From positions 1 through 7,982 of the forward strand of contig JBBAPK010000066.1 of assembly GCA_040400875.1 (NCBI GenBank): a DNA stretch of 7,982 nucleotides, written 5' to 3'. Position numbers and translations under genes: made by a program. Shown here piece by piece: positions 1-6,274 of the stretch (the first letter of the stretch is position 1; the number at the start of each line of letters is the position of its first letter). The notes under the pieces are model-generated. The model was given only the letters and a program-made list of their open reading frames with translations. It ran no database searches and was not told the origin of the DNA. The stretch comes from PBB1 sp040400875 (GTDB lineage: Bacteria > Pseudomonadota > Gammaproteobacteria > Burkholderiales > Burkholderiaceae_C).

Positions 1-15
1 GCCAAGCACATTTGG

Positions 16-201
16 TTATGACCCATGATTCACCCGCATTCCGCCCGGCACCGCAGCCTGCTTCACGAGGGTCATGATCGCAAGCGTTCTTCCGCCCTTG
101 TTCTTGCCGAAGATGCAGCCAGCCCAGTCCGCATAGGCCTTGTTACCCGCCCTTTCGGCCGTTGCGTTTGGGCTTGACGCCGGGGACACGGGTGCGGTCA
201 T
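16..201 (-). CDS. 61-codon ORF overlapping the crtI stop; possible broken crtB or rearranged junction
   Basis: The ATG of this ORF shares the ATGA overlap with the crtI stop (ATG complement 199-201, crtI TGA complement 198-200), the usual sign of translational coupling. A downstream gene coupled to crtI is commonly crtB, phytoene synthase. The 61 residues begin MTAPVSPASSPNATAERAG, then run into NKAYADWAGCIFGKNKGG and end at TAA (complement 16-18). I see none of the phytoene synthase hallmarks, neither the early G-S-K/R-S/T-F segment nor the D-x-x-x-D motif, and the product is far too short for the roughly 290-350 residues of that family. The other two minus frames hold stops and no CrtB-like stretch. 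It may be the start of a real coupled gene followed by a rearrangement, or an unrelated small ORF. I do not recognise the product. Confidence 0.35.
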   Translation of the reverse strand: MTAPVSPASSPNATAERAGNKAYADWAGCIFGKNKGGRTLAIMTLVKQAAVPGGMRVNHGS

Positions 202-1787
202 GCGCTCAGGGGCTCTTGCTGCATCACCATCTGCGCGGCCGGGATCATGGCGTCGATGACCTTCGCCGAGCACAACACGCCGGGCAGACCCGCCCCCGGG
301 TGGGTGCCTGCGCCCACCAGATAGAGGTTTCGGATGCCTTCGGCGCGGTTGTGGAATCGAAACCAGGCCGACTGCCTGAACAGCGGCGCCACGGAAAAAC
401 CGGCGCCGTTGACGCTGAGGTAGTCGTGTTTGAAGTCGCGCGGCGTCATCAGAAACTCGGCCGTGATGGTCTCTGCAAGCCCGGGCAGGATGGTGCGGCC
501 CAGCGCAGCCACGATGCGGTCGCGCAGGCGGGGTCCTTCCACAGCCCAGTCGATGTCGGCCTGCAGGTTGGGAACCGGGCACAGCACATAAAAGCTTTCA
601 CAACCTGCCGGAGCGAAGCTTGCATCGGTGGCGGTTGGGCGGTGAACATAAAGCGAAAAGTCTTTGCTCAACACCTTCTGGTTGAAGATCTCATCGAGAA
701 GTTCCCGGTAGCGTTCACCCAGCCAGATGGTGTGGTGGGCCACGTCCGGATAGGCCTTGCGCGTGCCGAAATACAGCACGAACAATCCCAACGAGTAGCT
801 GGCCGCCGACAGCTTCAGCCGCGACGCCCAGCTTTGGCCAACCTTCGGGATCATCGAGGTGTACAGGTGCGCTGCGTCGGCGTTCGACACCACCAGATCC
901 GCCTTCAGCACGCCGCCATCGGCCAGCTCGACGGCCGTGGCCACCCCCGCTTCGACGCGGATGCGCTGCACAGTGCGGCCCAACTGCACGGCGACACCCC
1001 GGCGTTCCATCAGGGCGCCCAGCGCACGGGTGATGGCGCCTGTACCGCCCATGGCGAAGTGCACGCCGTGAGCCCGCTCGAGGTAGTGGATCAGGCCGTA
1101 GATGCTAGTCGTGTCGAAAGGATTGCCGCCCACCAACAAGGGCTGGATCGAGAGGGCTTGACGCAACTTGTCGTTCTTCACGAAGGTTTTCACCAGCCCC
1201 CACACCGTGCGGTCGCAGCGAAGACGAACCAAGCTGGGAATCACCCGCAACATCGTGCGCAGCCGATCAAACGGCTTGTCGGACAACTGCGTGAAGCCGA
1301 TGTCGAAGATGCGTTTGGAATGCTCTAGCAGGCGCAGGTACCCGTCCCGGTCGTCGGGCGAAATGCGGCCGATTTCAGCCAGCGTCTCATCCAGCGTGCC
1401 GCCGTAGTCGAAGTGGTCACCGTCGGCAAAACAAAAGCGGTACCAAGGTTTCAGTGGTACCAGCTCGACATGATCGGCAAAACGTTCGCCGAACAGCGCG
1501 AACAGTTCTTCGAACAGGAAGGGCGCCGTGATCACGGTCGGACCCGCGTCGTGGCGGAAGCCATCGCGCTCGAACACCTGCGCGCGCCCGCCAAGCTGCT
1601 GGCAACGGTCAATCAGCGTGACACGGTAGCCCTTGGCGCGCAGGCGCAAGGCCGCCGCGATGCCGCCAAAGCCAGCGCCGACGACGACGGCATGCGGCAC
1701 AGCTACGGTCCAGCGGGCGTTCGCCTCAAGCTTGCGAGCATGGGGTACGTAGCCCGGGATGCGGGCTCGTGCGTAATCTGCAGACAT
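198..1787 (-). CDS. crtI: Phytoene desaturase (CrtI-type carotenoid dehydrogenase)
   Basis: The 529-residue product is a FAD-dependent desaturase that introduces double bonds into phytoene on the way to neurosporene or lycopene at the membrane. The dinucleotide-binding motif AVVVGAGFGGIAAALRLRAKG lies near residues 33-53, followed by the conserved GGRAQVFERDGFRHDAGPT segment (67-84). The C-terminus carries the bacterial phytoene dehydrogenase signature around GAGTHPGAGLPG (492-503), followed by a conserved SAKVID. Length is normal for CrtI (about 490-550), with about 30 residues before the Rossmann motif. The ATG at 1787 follows a weak GGA and is the natural start; a shorter start near residue 28-30 (GTG) is possible. 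It is divergent from the NDH-2-like gene at 2289, and its stop overlaps the ORF at 16-201. The number of desaturation steps cannot be read from the sequence. Family assignment is firm. Confidence 0.95.
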   Translation of the reverse strand: MSADYARARIPGYVPHARKLEANARWTVAVPHAVVVGAGFGGIAAALRLRAKGYRVTLIDRCQQLGGRAQVFERDGFRHDAGPTVITAPFLFEELFALFGERFADHVELVPLKPWYRFCFADGDHFDYGGTLDETLAEIGRISPDDRDGYLRLLEHSKRIFDIGFTQLSDKPFDRLRTMLRVIPSLVRLRCDRTVWGLVKTFVKNDKLRQALSIQPLLVGGNPFDTTSIYGLIHYLERAHGVHFAMGGTGAITRALGALMERRGVAVQLGRTVQRIRVEAGVATAVELADGGVLKADLVVSNADAAHLYTSMIPKVGQSWASRLKLSAASYSLGLFVLYFGTRKAYPDVAHHTIWLGERYRELLDEIFNQKVLSKDFSLYVHRPTATDASFAPAGCESFYVLCPVPNLQADIDWAVEGPRLRDRIVAALGRTILPGLAETITAEFLMTPRDFKHDYLSVNGAGFSVAPLFRQSAWFRFHNRAEGIRNLYLVGAGTHPGAGLPGVLCSAKVIDAMIPAAQMVMQQEPLSA

Positions 1788-1820
1788 AGTTTTGTTCCAG
1801 TGCGGATTGCGGCGATGTGT

Positions 1821-1844
1821 CGGCCTGCAGCAGGGCTGCGGCCG
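1821..1844 (-). promoter_or_regulatory. Leader hairpin upstream of crtI
   Basis: Ten-base arms (1821-1831 less the bulged T at 1826, and 1835-1844) pair perfectly around a three-base loop at 1832-1834. On the transcript strand it reads CGGCCGCAGC, loop CCT, GCTGCaGGCCG. It ends 33 bases before the crtI ATG. No T-run follows on either strand, so it is not an ordinary terminator. It could stabilise the transcript, separate crtI from an upstream message, or be a chance feature of GC-rich DNA. No function is shown. Confidence 0.35.
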
Positions 1845-1949
1845 TCACCGGCACACTCAGCCTTCGGCCGTTTCAGCCTTAGGCTTGCGTGTCGCAATCA
1901 TGAAGATCAAGACGCCGAACACGGCCTTGCGACCGCGTGGCGTTGTAGA

Positions 1950-1967
1950 CCAAGCTGTGCTGCTTGG
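1950..1967. repeat. Inverted repeat CCAAGC-N6-GCTTGG in the divergent region
   Basis: Two perfect 6-base arms are separated by TGTGCT. The site lies about 160 bases upstream of the crtI start and about 320 bases upstream of the flavoprotein start. It could be a regulator-binding dyad, but it also overlaps the possible gene remnant described for this intergenic region. A 6-base arm pair can occur by chance, so support is weak. Confidence 0.25.
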
Positions 1968-2288
1968 GAATCAAATCCGTGAATGCATCTCTTCGTTTAG
2001 TGAGCCTGATGCTAGGTCTTGCAGATGATCTGTGTAGGTTGAGGTTGCGCAAAACATCAGAGGTAACGCAGGTAATGCGAGCGGCTATGCCCCTACACCG
2101 GCCTGCCTTTACCCACAGGGGGAATAGGCAGCGCCGGTTCTCCTATGCTCTGCCGCAAGGTGGGACAGCGGTCAGCAGGCGCGTGCCAGCTGAAGTCGTT
2201 TCGAGCACAGCCAGTCGTCGTTGGCTCCGTTCAACGTCTGCCGCGCCCATCAAGTTCAGCAGCATCTGCACGACTGCCCGAAAGGCCC

Positions 2289-3518
2289 ATGAAGCAAGCA
2301 CGTCAACGCATCGCCATCATTGGCGGTAATTTCGCTGGCCTAACCGCCGCTACCAAGCTGTCGAAGCGACACGAGGTGACGGTAATCGACCCGTCTCCGC
2401 ACTTCGAGTGGATGCCCAACATCCACGAAATCCTGTCGGGCGTGAAGACACCGCAGGGCCTTCGGCTGGACAGGGCGGCTATCGTTGAACAGGCCGGGCA
2501 CCGGTTCGTGCAGGACCGAGTGACCGAACTTCATCCCGTCGCGCGACGGCTACTGACCGCCGGCGGCCACGAGCTGAGCTTCGACGCCTGCATCGTCGCG
2601 CTGGGCGCCCTGTGGAACACCTACGGCATCCCGGGTGTCGATCGCCACGCACTTCCTTGTCGCAGCATTGCCGAGGCGCTGGCGATCGAACAGCGGCTGC
2701 GAACGTTGGTGCAGCAGCGCAAGCCGCTGCACATCGTGATCGTCGGCGCCGGCATTTCGGGCATTGAGGTGCTGGGCGAGATCTTGCGCCGCTACCGCAA
2801 CCTCCCGGGGCTGTCAGTCGACGTGGTCGAGGCCGGCGAGCGGCTGCTGCCCGGCTTGCCCGCAGTGCTCGACGCAGATCTGCGGCGACTGTGCCAGTCC
2901 CATGCGGTGCGATTCCGTATCGGCACCGCGATCGCCAGCGTATCGGCCGGGGAGGTCCACCTGGCCGATGGCGAGCGATTGCGCTCGGAGCTCACCGTGT
3001 GGACCGCTGGGCTGGCGGCGCCCGCTTTGCTTCAGCAGTCGGGCCTGGCCCGACCGCCGGATGTGTGGGCGGACGTGCACCAGACGCTGCAAAGCCGCTA
3101 CAGCAGTAGCACGTTTGTGATCGGTGACGCTGCGCAACTTCCGCGCGCGGTCGCCAAACAGGCCTACAACGCCATCGACATGGGCGAACTCGCCGCGATC
3201 AACGTCACGTGCTTCCTGGGGGGCGCACAGCTGAAGTTGTACGAGCCGACGAGTAAGCCTGTGCTGATTGCGTTTGGCGACCTCGACACCTACTTGGTTG
3301 CTGGCAAGAACGTACTCGCAAGCCAGGCTCTTGCGGGGGCTAAAGAGGGCGTGTTCCAGCTCTTCATGTCGCAAATGGCGCCATGCAATGTGCTGCAGTC
3401 GTTGCCAGCCGCGCGCGAACGGCTGTGGCAGAGCTGGCGTCAGCTCGCCTGGCCGCAACTGCTGTCACTTGCCGACATCCCCAAGTTGGCCGACCGCCGG
3501 GTGGTCAGGGTTCTCTAG
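2289..3518 (+). CDS. NDH-2-like FAD/NAD(P)H-dependent oxidoreductase
   Basis: The 409-residue product is a two-dinucleotide-domain flavoprotein of the type II NADH dehydrogenase / pyridine nucleotide-disulphide oxidoreductase fold. Such enzymes pass electrons from NAD(P)H through FAD to quinones or other acceptors, often at the inner membrane face. The FAD motif IAIIGGNFAGLTAA is at residues 8-21, the second (NAD(P)H) motif IVIVGAGISGIE at 149-160, an ATG-like VALGA at 103-107, and the FAD-ribityl motif FVIGDAAQLPRA at 276-287. Length fits NDH-2 (about 400-430). I place the start at ATG 2289, ten residues before the Rossmann glycines, with AAAGG just upstream though unusually close; a longer in-frame ORF from 2145 adds 48 low-complexity residues with no family features. 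No CxxC redox disulphide is seen next to the FAD site. The gene is divergent from crtI, which suggests but does not prove a shared control region. The exact substrate is unknown. Confidence 0.85.
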   Translation: MKQARQRIAIIGGNFAGLTAATKLSKRHEVTVIDPSPHFEWMPNIHEILSGVKTPQGLRLDRAAIVEQAGHRFVQDRVTELHPVARRLLTAGGHELSFDACIVALGALWNTYGIPGVDRHALPCRSIAEALAIEQRLRTLVQQRKPLHIVIVGAGISGIEVLGEILRRYRNLPGLSVDVVEAGERLLPGLPAVLDADLRRLCQSHAVRFRIGTAIASVSAGEVHLADGERLRSELTVWTAGLAAPALLQQSGLARPPDVWADVHQTLQSRYSSSTFVIGDAAQLPRAVAKQAYNAIDMGELAAINVTCFLGGAQLKLYEPTSKPVLIAFGDLDTYLVAGKNVLASQALAGAKEGVFQLFMSQMAPCNVLQSLPAARERLWQSWRQLAWPQLLSLADIPKLADRRVVRVL

Positions 3519-3662
3519 CGAGCGTGCGAAGTCAGAGCGGCTTGATGAACCTTTCTGCGGCGCTCGGCAGCATGTCCTAAATGTGACGAGCCGGCGTGGC
3601 TGGCAGTTGAGCGGACTGCTAAACGTCATCGTCGAAATTGCGCGCGTTCGGGCTGAACATCT

Positions 3663-3976
3663 GTGCATGGGCAAGCGCATTGGGTAGCCCATGCCCGAAC
3701 AGCTTGGAGCCTTCGGCACTTGGATCAACCGGCTGCCTGGGCGCAACAGCAGATGCACGCCTCGTTGGCCCAGATCCTGGGACAGCCGGTTGATTGGCAG
3801 CACTGCACGGTACACCGCTGTCGCTGCGCGTTGCCACAGGCGCATGGAAGAGCGCCGGCCCCGTCGTTTGGGTGGGACACCGCCAATGACACAGGTGTTT
3901 GCGGCGACTTTTTCGGTGCCTCGGGATAGAGCGCGACTGGCTGTCGGAGCAATCGATGTGCACGGCCATGCTGTAG
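3663..3976 (+). pseudogene. C-terminal remnant of a COG3380/renalase-like NAD/FAD-dependent oxidoreductase
   Basis: From 3663 one frame reads HWVAHARTAWSLRHLDQPA, then VHRCRCALPQ and TGVCGDFFGASG before a stop at 3927-3929. Skipping one base near 3924 restores IERDWLSEQSMCTAML and a stop at 3974-3976. This order (WV-HA-S/T-x-W-S, then HRWRYALP, then GVCGDF followed by (V/I)E-x-W-LSG) is what I recall of the C-terminal third of COG3380 flavoproteins, which resemble renalase/amine oxidases. The N-terminal FAD-binding part is absent: the frame is closed by TGA at 3654-3656, and nothing like a GxGxxG motif lies between 3519 and 3662. Usual length is about 320-350 residues, so roughly two thirds is gone. 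It lies upstream of the SDR in the same direction; these two families are often neighbours, which supports the call. Confidence 0.6.
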
Positions 3977-4134
3977 CCTGCGTTCGATGTGAGTGATGCT
4001 TCCATTGCCGCCGCCGATGATGTGGCTCTGGGCGTTTCGTCTGGAGCGTCATGCGCCCGAGCGGCAGAGCCATCGCGACGCCGGTTTATGACCACCCCAG
4101 CAATCCCGCCACCTTCACAGTTTCGGAATCCACC

Positions 4135-4875
4135 ATGAACGCAATTGCCCTCATCACCGGTGCCAGTGGCGGCATCGGCCGCGCCCTGGCGCACCAACTG
4201 CACGCCCAGGGCTGCCGCGTTGCCGCGGTAAGCCGCCACGTCGACCGCCTGGACGATGTGGAGGCGGCGGTGCGCATCGCTGCTGACACCACCACGCCCG
4301 AAGGCGCCGCACTGGCCATCGCCGCTTGCCAGGAAGCGCTCGGCGCCGCGCCGACACTGCTGGCGCACTGCGTGGGCAGCACGCTGATCGCACCGCTGCA
4401 CCGTACCCGCCTGGAGGCTTACCGCGAGGTGATGCGCGTCAACCTCGACAGCGCAGTGTTCATGCTGCAGGCCTGGATCGCAGGGCTGCAGGGCACACCC
4501 GGCGCTGCCGTGTTTGCGAGTTCGGTGGTGGCGCGCATCGGTGTGGCCAATCACGAAGCCATTGCTGCAGCCAAGGGCGGCGTCGAAGCCTTGGTGCGCA
4601 GCGCTGCGGCCACCTATGCCGCACAGGGCCTGCGCATCAATGCCGTGGCCCCAGGCATGACTGACACACCCATGACGGCCGGCATGCTGAAGCTGCCCGC
4701 CATGCGCGAGGGTGCTGCGCGGCAGTACCCGCTGGGCGGCGTGCAGACGGCCGAACAGGTGGCCGATGTGATGGCTTGGCTGCTCGGTGACGGAGGCCAA
4801 GGCGCAGCGCGCCTCACCGGGCAGGTGATTGCTGTGGACGGCGGTTTCACCACCGTGCGGCCGCTCGTGAAGTAA
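4135..4875 (+). CDS. SDR-family oxidoreductase with non-canonical active site
   Basis: The 246-residue product has the classical short-chain dehydrogenase layout: cofactor motif LITGASGGIG (6-15), VNLDSAVF (102-109, holding the structural Asn103), catalytic serine region FASSV (127-131), Lys147, the C-terminal NAVAPGMTDTPM (169-180) and the LTGQVIAVDGGF end (227-238). The catalytic Tyr, expected four residues before Lys147, is Ile143 (NHEAIAAAKGG), and the usual NNAG is HCVG (78-81). I recall a group of SDRs near photolyase and COG3380 genes with NHEAI-x-AAK, so this may be a family trait rather than damage; the ORF is otherwise intact. The start at ATG 4135 places the Rossmann motif at the normal distance; a longer ORF from 4051 adds residues without SDR features. 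No strong ribosome-binding site is visible, only a GGA. Substrate is unknown, and oxidoreductase activity itself is in doubt. Confidence 0.85.
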   Translation: MNAIALITGASGGIGRALAHQLHAQGCRVAAVSRHVDRLDDVEAAVRIAADTTTPEGAALAIAACQEALGAAPTLLAHCVGSTLIAPLHRTRLEAYREVMRVNLDSAVFMLQAWIAGLQGTPGAAVFASSVVARIGVANHEAIAAAKGGVEALVRSAAATYAAQGLRINAVAPGMTDTPMTAGMLKLPAMREGAARQYPLGGVQTAEQVADVMAWLLGDGGQGAARLTGQVIAVDGGFTTVRPLVK

Positions 4876-5252
4876 CAGCGAGAGGGAGCGCGAACGATTC
4901 GTTGGCCCGGTTGGAGGGTAATTCTTGTTTTCACACGAGGATCGACTTCGAACCGCGCAGCTTCGCGTCAATCACCTCGCGGCTTTTCCAGGCAAAGGTG
5001 CATTTAGGCTCCCGATCGCTCAACGAGCGTTGTCTCGCTTGCAGCTCAAGGCGCCGCTCGTCGCGACGCGAAACGTGAAGCACACCTCGCAATGGCCTTG
5101 CTGGCTCATGCACAGACGAAGTCGCATAACCTCAGTTCAGCTTGTGACGCAGACTCAAACCGATTTGCAAAATTGGTTTGAATTGATTGCACAAGCTCGC
5201 CCTGAATCCATTTGGTCCAGGGTTGATTGAGGAACGATTCGAGGAAATTTGT
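4876..5252. other. Intergenic region between the SDR and fasciclin genes
   Basis: These 377 bases carry no gene I recognise. The main structure is the nested dyad at 5139-5197 described separately. On the minus strand a frame ends at TGA (complement 4931-4933) with the tail SREVIDAKLRGSKSILV, GC-rich at third positions; it might be the end of a lost gene but shows no family features. A ten-base direct repeat GAACGATTCG occurs at 4892-4901 and 5232-5241. A good Shine-Dalgarno, GAGGAA (5241-5246), lies 6 bases before the fasciclin ATG. No terminator follows the SDR gene. Confidence 0.4.
5139..5197. promoter_or_regulatory. Nested co-centred dyad upstream of the fasciclin gene
   Basis: An inner inverted repeat at 5156-5180 has 11-base arms, CAAACCGATTT and AAATTGGTTTG, around GCA, with one G-T wobble. 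An outer pair, AGCTTGTG (5139-5146) and CACAAGCT (5190-5197), is a perfect 8-base inverted repeat with the same centre of symmetry (position 5168). The whole structure is 55-114 bases upstream of the fasciclin ATG, and the inner part is AT-rich against a GC-rich background. The shared centre suggests two symmetric regulator sites or a long interrupted hairpin in a leader or small RNA. The binding protein cannot be named from the sequence. Confidence 0.45.
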
Positions 5253-5666
5253 ATGCATGACATCATCGATACCGCCGTCGCGGCGGGTACTTTTAAGACT
5301 CTGGCTGCAGCAGTCACTGCTGCCGGCTTGGTGGACACGCTCAAGGGCGCAGGCCCTTTCACGGTGTTCGCCCCTAGCGACGAAGCCTTCGCGAAATTGC
5401 CAGCTGGAACGGTTGAAAGCTTGCTCAAGGACATCCCCAAGCTGACCGGCATCCTTACGTATCACGTTGTCGCAGGCAAAGTGATGGCCGCCGACGTCAT
5501 GACGATGGACGGCAAGACCGCCGCCACCGTCAACGGTGGGCTGCTGAAGATCAGCACCACCGGCGGCGTGAAGCTCAACGGTGACGTCAACGTGGTGGCG
5601 ACCGACATTGCCTGCACAAATGGCGTGATCCACGTCATCGACTCGGTGCTGTTGCCCTCGGCCTGA
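5253..5666 (+). CDS. Fasciclin (FAS1) domain protein
   Basis: The 137-residue product is one FAS1 domain, a fold associated with adhesion and ligand binding. The H1 box reads GPFTVFAPSDEAFAKLPAG (34-52), the central YH motif is LTYHVVAGKV (68-77), and the H2 box is GVIHVIDSVLLP (124-135). The length matches a minimal single-domain protein. The ATG at 5253 is preceded by GAGGAA six bases upstream, which makes this start firm. The first residues MHDIIDTAVAAGTFKTLAAA form the amphipathic first helix of the domain, so there is no signal peptide and no lipobox; it is predicted cytosolic unless exported by another route. A strong terminator follows within about 50 bases, so it is probably the last or only gene of its transcript. 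Carotenoid-binding by some FAS1 proteins is known in other organisms, so the nearby crtI is suggestive but unproven. Confidence 0.95.
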   Translation: MHDIIDTAVAAGTFKTLAAAVTAAGLVDTLKGAGPFTVFAPSDEAFAKLPAGTVESLLKDIPKLTGILTYHVVAGKVMAADVMTMDGKTAATVNGGLLKISTTGGVKLNGDVNVVATDIACTNGVIHVIDSVLLPSA

Positions 5667-5691
5667 TACACAATCTAAGGTATTTGGGCCT

Positions 5692-5705
5692 TAACGGGCC
5701 CGTTA
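5692..5705. repeat. Perfect 14-base palindrome TAACGGGCCCGTTA
   Basis: This perfect palindrome lies between the fasciclin stop and the terminator. GGGCC at 5686-5690 could also pair with part of it. It may strengthen 3'-end structure or be a protein site; no function is shown. Confidence 0.4.
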
Positions 5706-5712
5706 GGTAAAG

Positions 5713-5743
5713 AGCCCGCAAGCGCATTGCTTGCGGGCTTTTT
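5713..5743 (+). terminator. Rho-independent terminator after the fasciclin gene
   Basis: Perfect 11-base arms AGCCCGCAAGC (5713-5723) and GCTTGCGGGCT (5729-5739) enclose the loop GCATT and run into TTTTTCTTT. It lies 47 bases after the fasciclin stop. On the minus strand the stem is followed by CTTT, a weaker tract, so it may also act on the convergent minus-strand remnant. Confidence 0.92.
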
Positions 5744-5790
5744 CTTTGCGGCTCATCGAACTGGCGCGACAGCCTTCTCGGTGCTGGATT

Positions 5791-6018
5791 CACCTGTGCT
5801 GCGCCGTACAGCCCGGGAATGCGCGGGCAGCCCAAGCCATTGGGACTCGGAGAGGTGCCCTCGGTGATGATCAAGCCGGCCGTCGCGCGCTGGCCGTAGT
5901 ACGTGGCCATCAGCGCATTCGGCGTGTGTTGGGGCTTGGCCCGGCTGCGTGTCAATGGCGCCATCACCATGTGATTGGCGAGTTGCAGCGAGCGGACAGA
6001 GAACTTGTCGAAGAGCAT
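5791..6018 (-). pseudogene. N-terminal fragment of an Old Yellow Enzyme / alkene reductase
   Basis: From ATG (complement 6018) the frame reads MLFDKFSVRSLQLANHMVMA, then PLTRSRAKPQHTPNALMATY and GLIITEGTSPSPNGLGCPRI before PGLYGAAQV. This is the start of the FMN-dependent NemA/OYE family, including the MAPLTRSRA segment that contacts FMN and the ITEGT-x-PSPNG loop. A Shine-Dalgarno AGGAG (complement 6027-6031) lies eight bases before the ATG, so the start is genuine. Similarity ends after about 76 of the usual ~360 residues, near 5791; the frame then continues as unrelated sequence through the fasciclin terminator to about 5635. In another minus frame a short tail ending TEKAVAPVR and TGA (complement 5753-5755) could be the far side of a deletion. 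The barrel and catalytic residues are absent, so it cannot be an active reductase. Confidence 0.75.
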
Positions 6019-6274
6019 CGGTGGAACTCCTGGAAGGGATTCGACCTGCGTGCTGCGGTTGGCATGTTTTGCCGTCTTATCCGGAAGAATCTGAAAATGC
6101 AGTCCGCGCTTCGGGGTACTTCCAGTCTGTTCGTTGGCGCACACTGGGGCAGCAATGCGCCTGAGGTTCGATTTGCACCCGCCGGTTGTCGCGCTGTCGC
6201 AAATGCTGGCCGGGGTACAGCGAGTGCTCGACGACGGTGTGTCGGCGACCGGGCCATGCTACTTTGTCGGGCCT
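6019..6274. other. Region between the OYE fragment and the small membrane protein remnant; no gene recognised
   Basis: Open frames exist on both strands. A plus-strand one contains VVALSQMLAGVQRVLDDGVS; a minus-strand one continues the small membrane protein frame as arginine-rich sequence to TAA at complement 6077-6079. Neither shows a motif I recognise. A lost or diverged gene may have lain here. The only supported element is the AGGAG ribosome-binding site of the OYE fragment at complement 6027-6031. Confidence 0.3.

Larger units (their letters stand above)
1788..2288. other. Divergent intergenic region between crtI and the NDH-2-like gene
   Basis: About 500 bases separate the divergent starts of crtI and the flavoprotein gene, so promoters for both should lie here, but I cannot assign -35/-10 boxes with confidence. 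It contains a GC-rich hairpin just upstream of crtI (1821-1844) and an inverted repeat (1950-1967). On the minus strand a short reading frame ends at TGA (complement 1857-1859) with a hydrophobic stretch AVFGVLIFMIA and a charged tail TRKPKAETAEG. In the adjacent frame upstream, a protein-like stretch DAFTDLIPKQHSLVYNATR can be read. Together these might be the end of a broken gene upstream of crtI, but I do not recognise it. From about 2040 to 2288 I see no recognisable gene. Confidence 0.4.

Noticed and set aside
162..1328. A 388-codon plus-strand open frame
   Set aside because: It is antisense to crtI, which has complete family motifs; this frame has none.
3619..4971. A 450-codon minus-strand open frame
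   Set aside because: It lies antisense to the well-supported SDR and the COG3380 remnant, has no recognisable motif, and is rich in Arg/His/Ala as expected for a shadow of a GC-rich gene.
4931..5113. Minus-strand frame ending SREVIDAKLRGSKSILV as a gene remnant
   Set aside because: The tail looks protein-like, but I see no family motif or start, so I describe it only in the intergenic entry.
4892..5241. Ten-base direct repeat GAACGATTCG at 4892-4901 and 5232-5241
   Set aside because: It is short and found only twice, with different flanks. It may be chance, and I see no target-site duplication or mobile element between the copies.
5106..5633. A 175-codon minus-strand open frame
   Set aside because: It is antisense to the fasciclin gene, which has both FAS1 boxes and a good ribosome-binding site.
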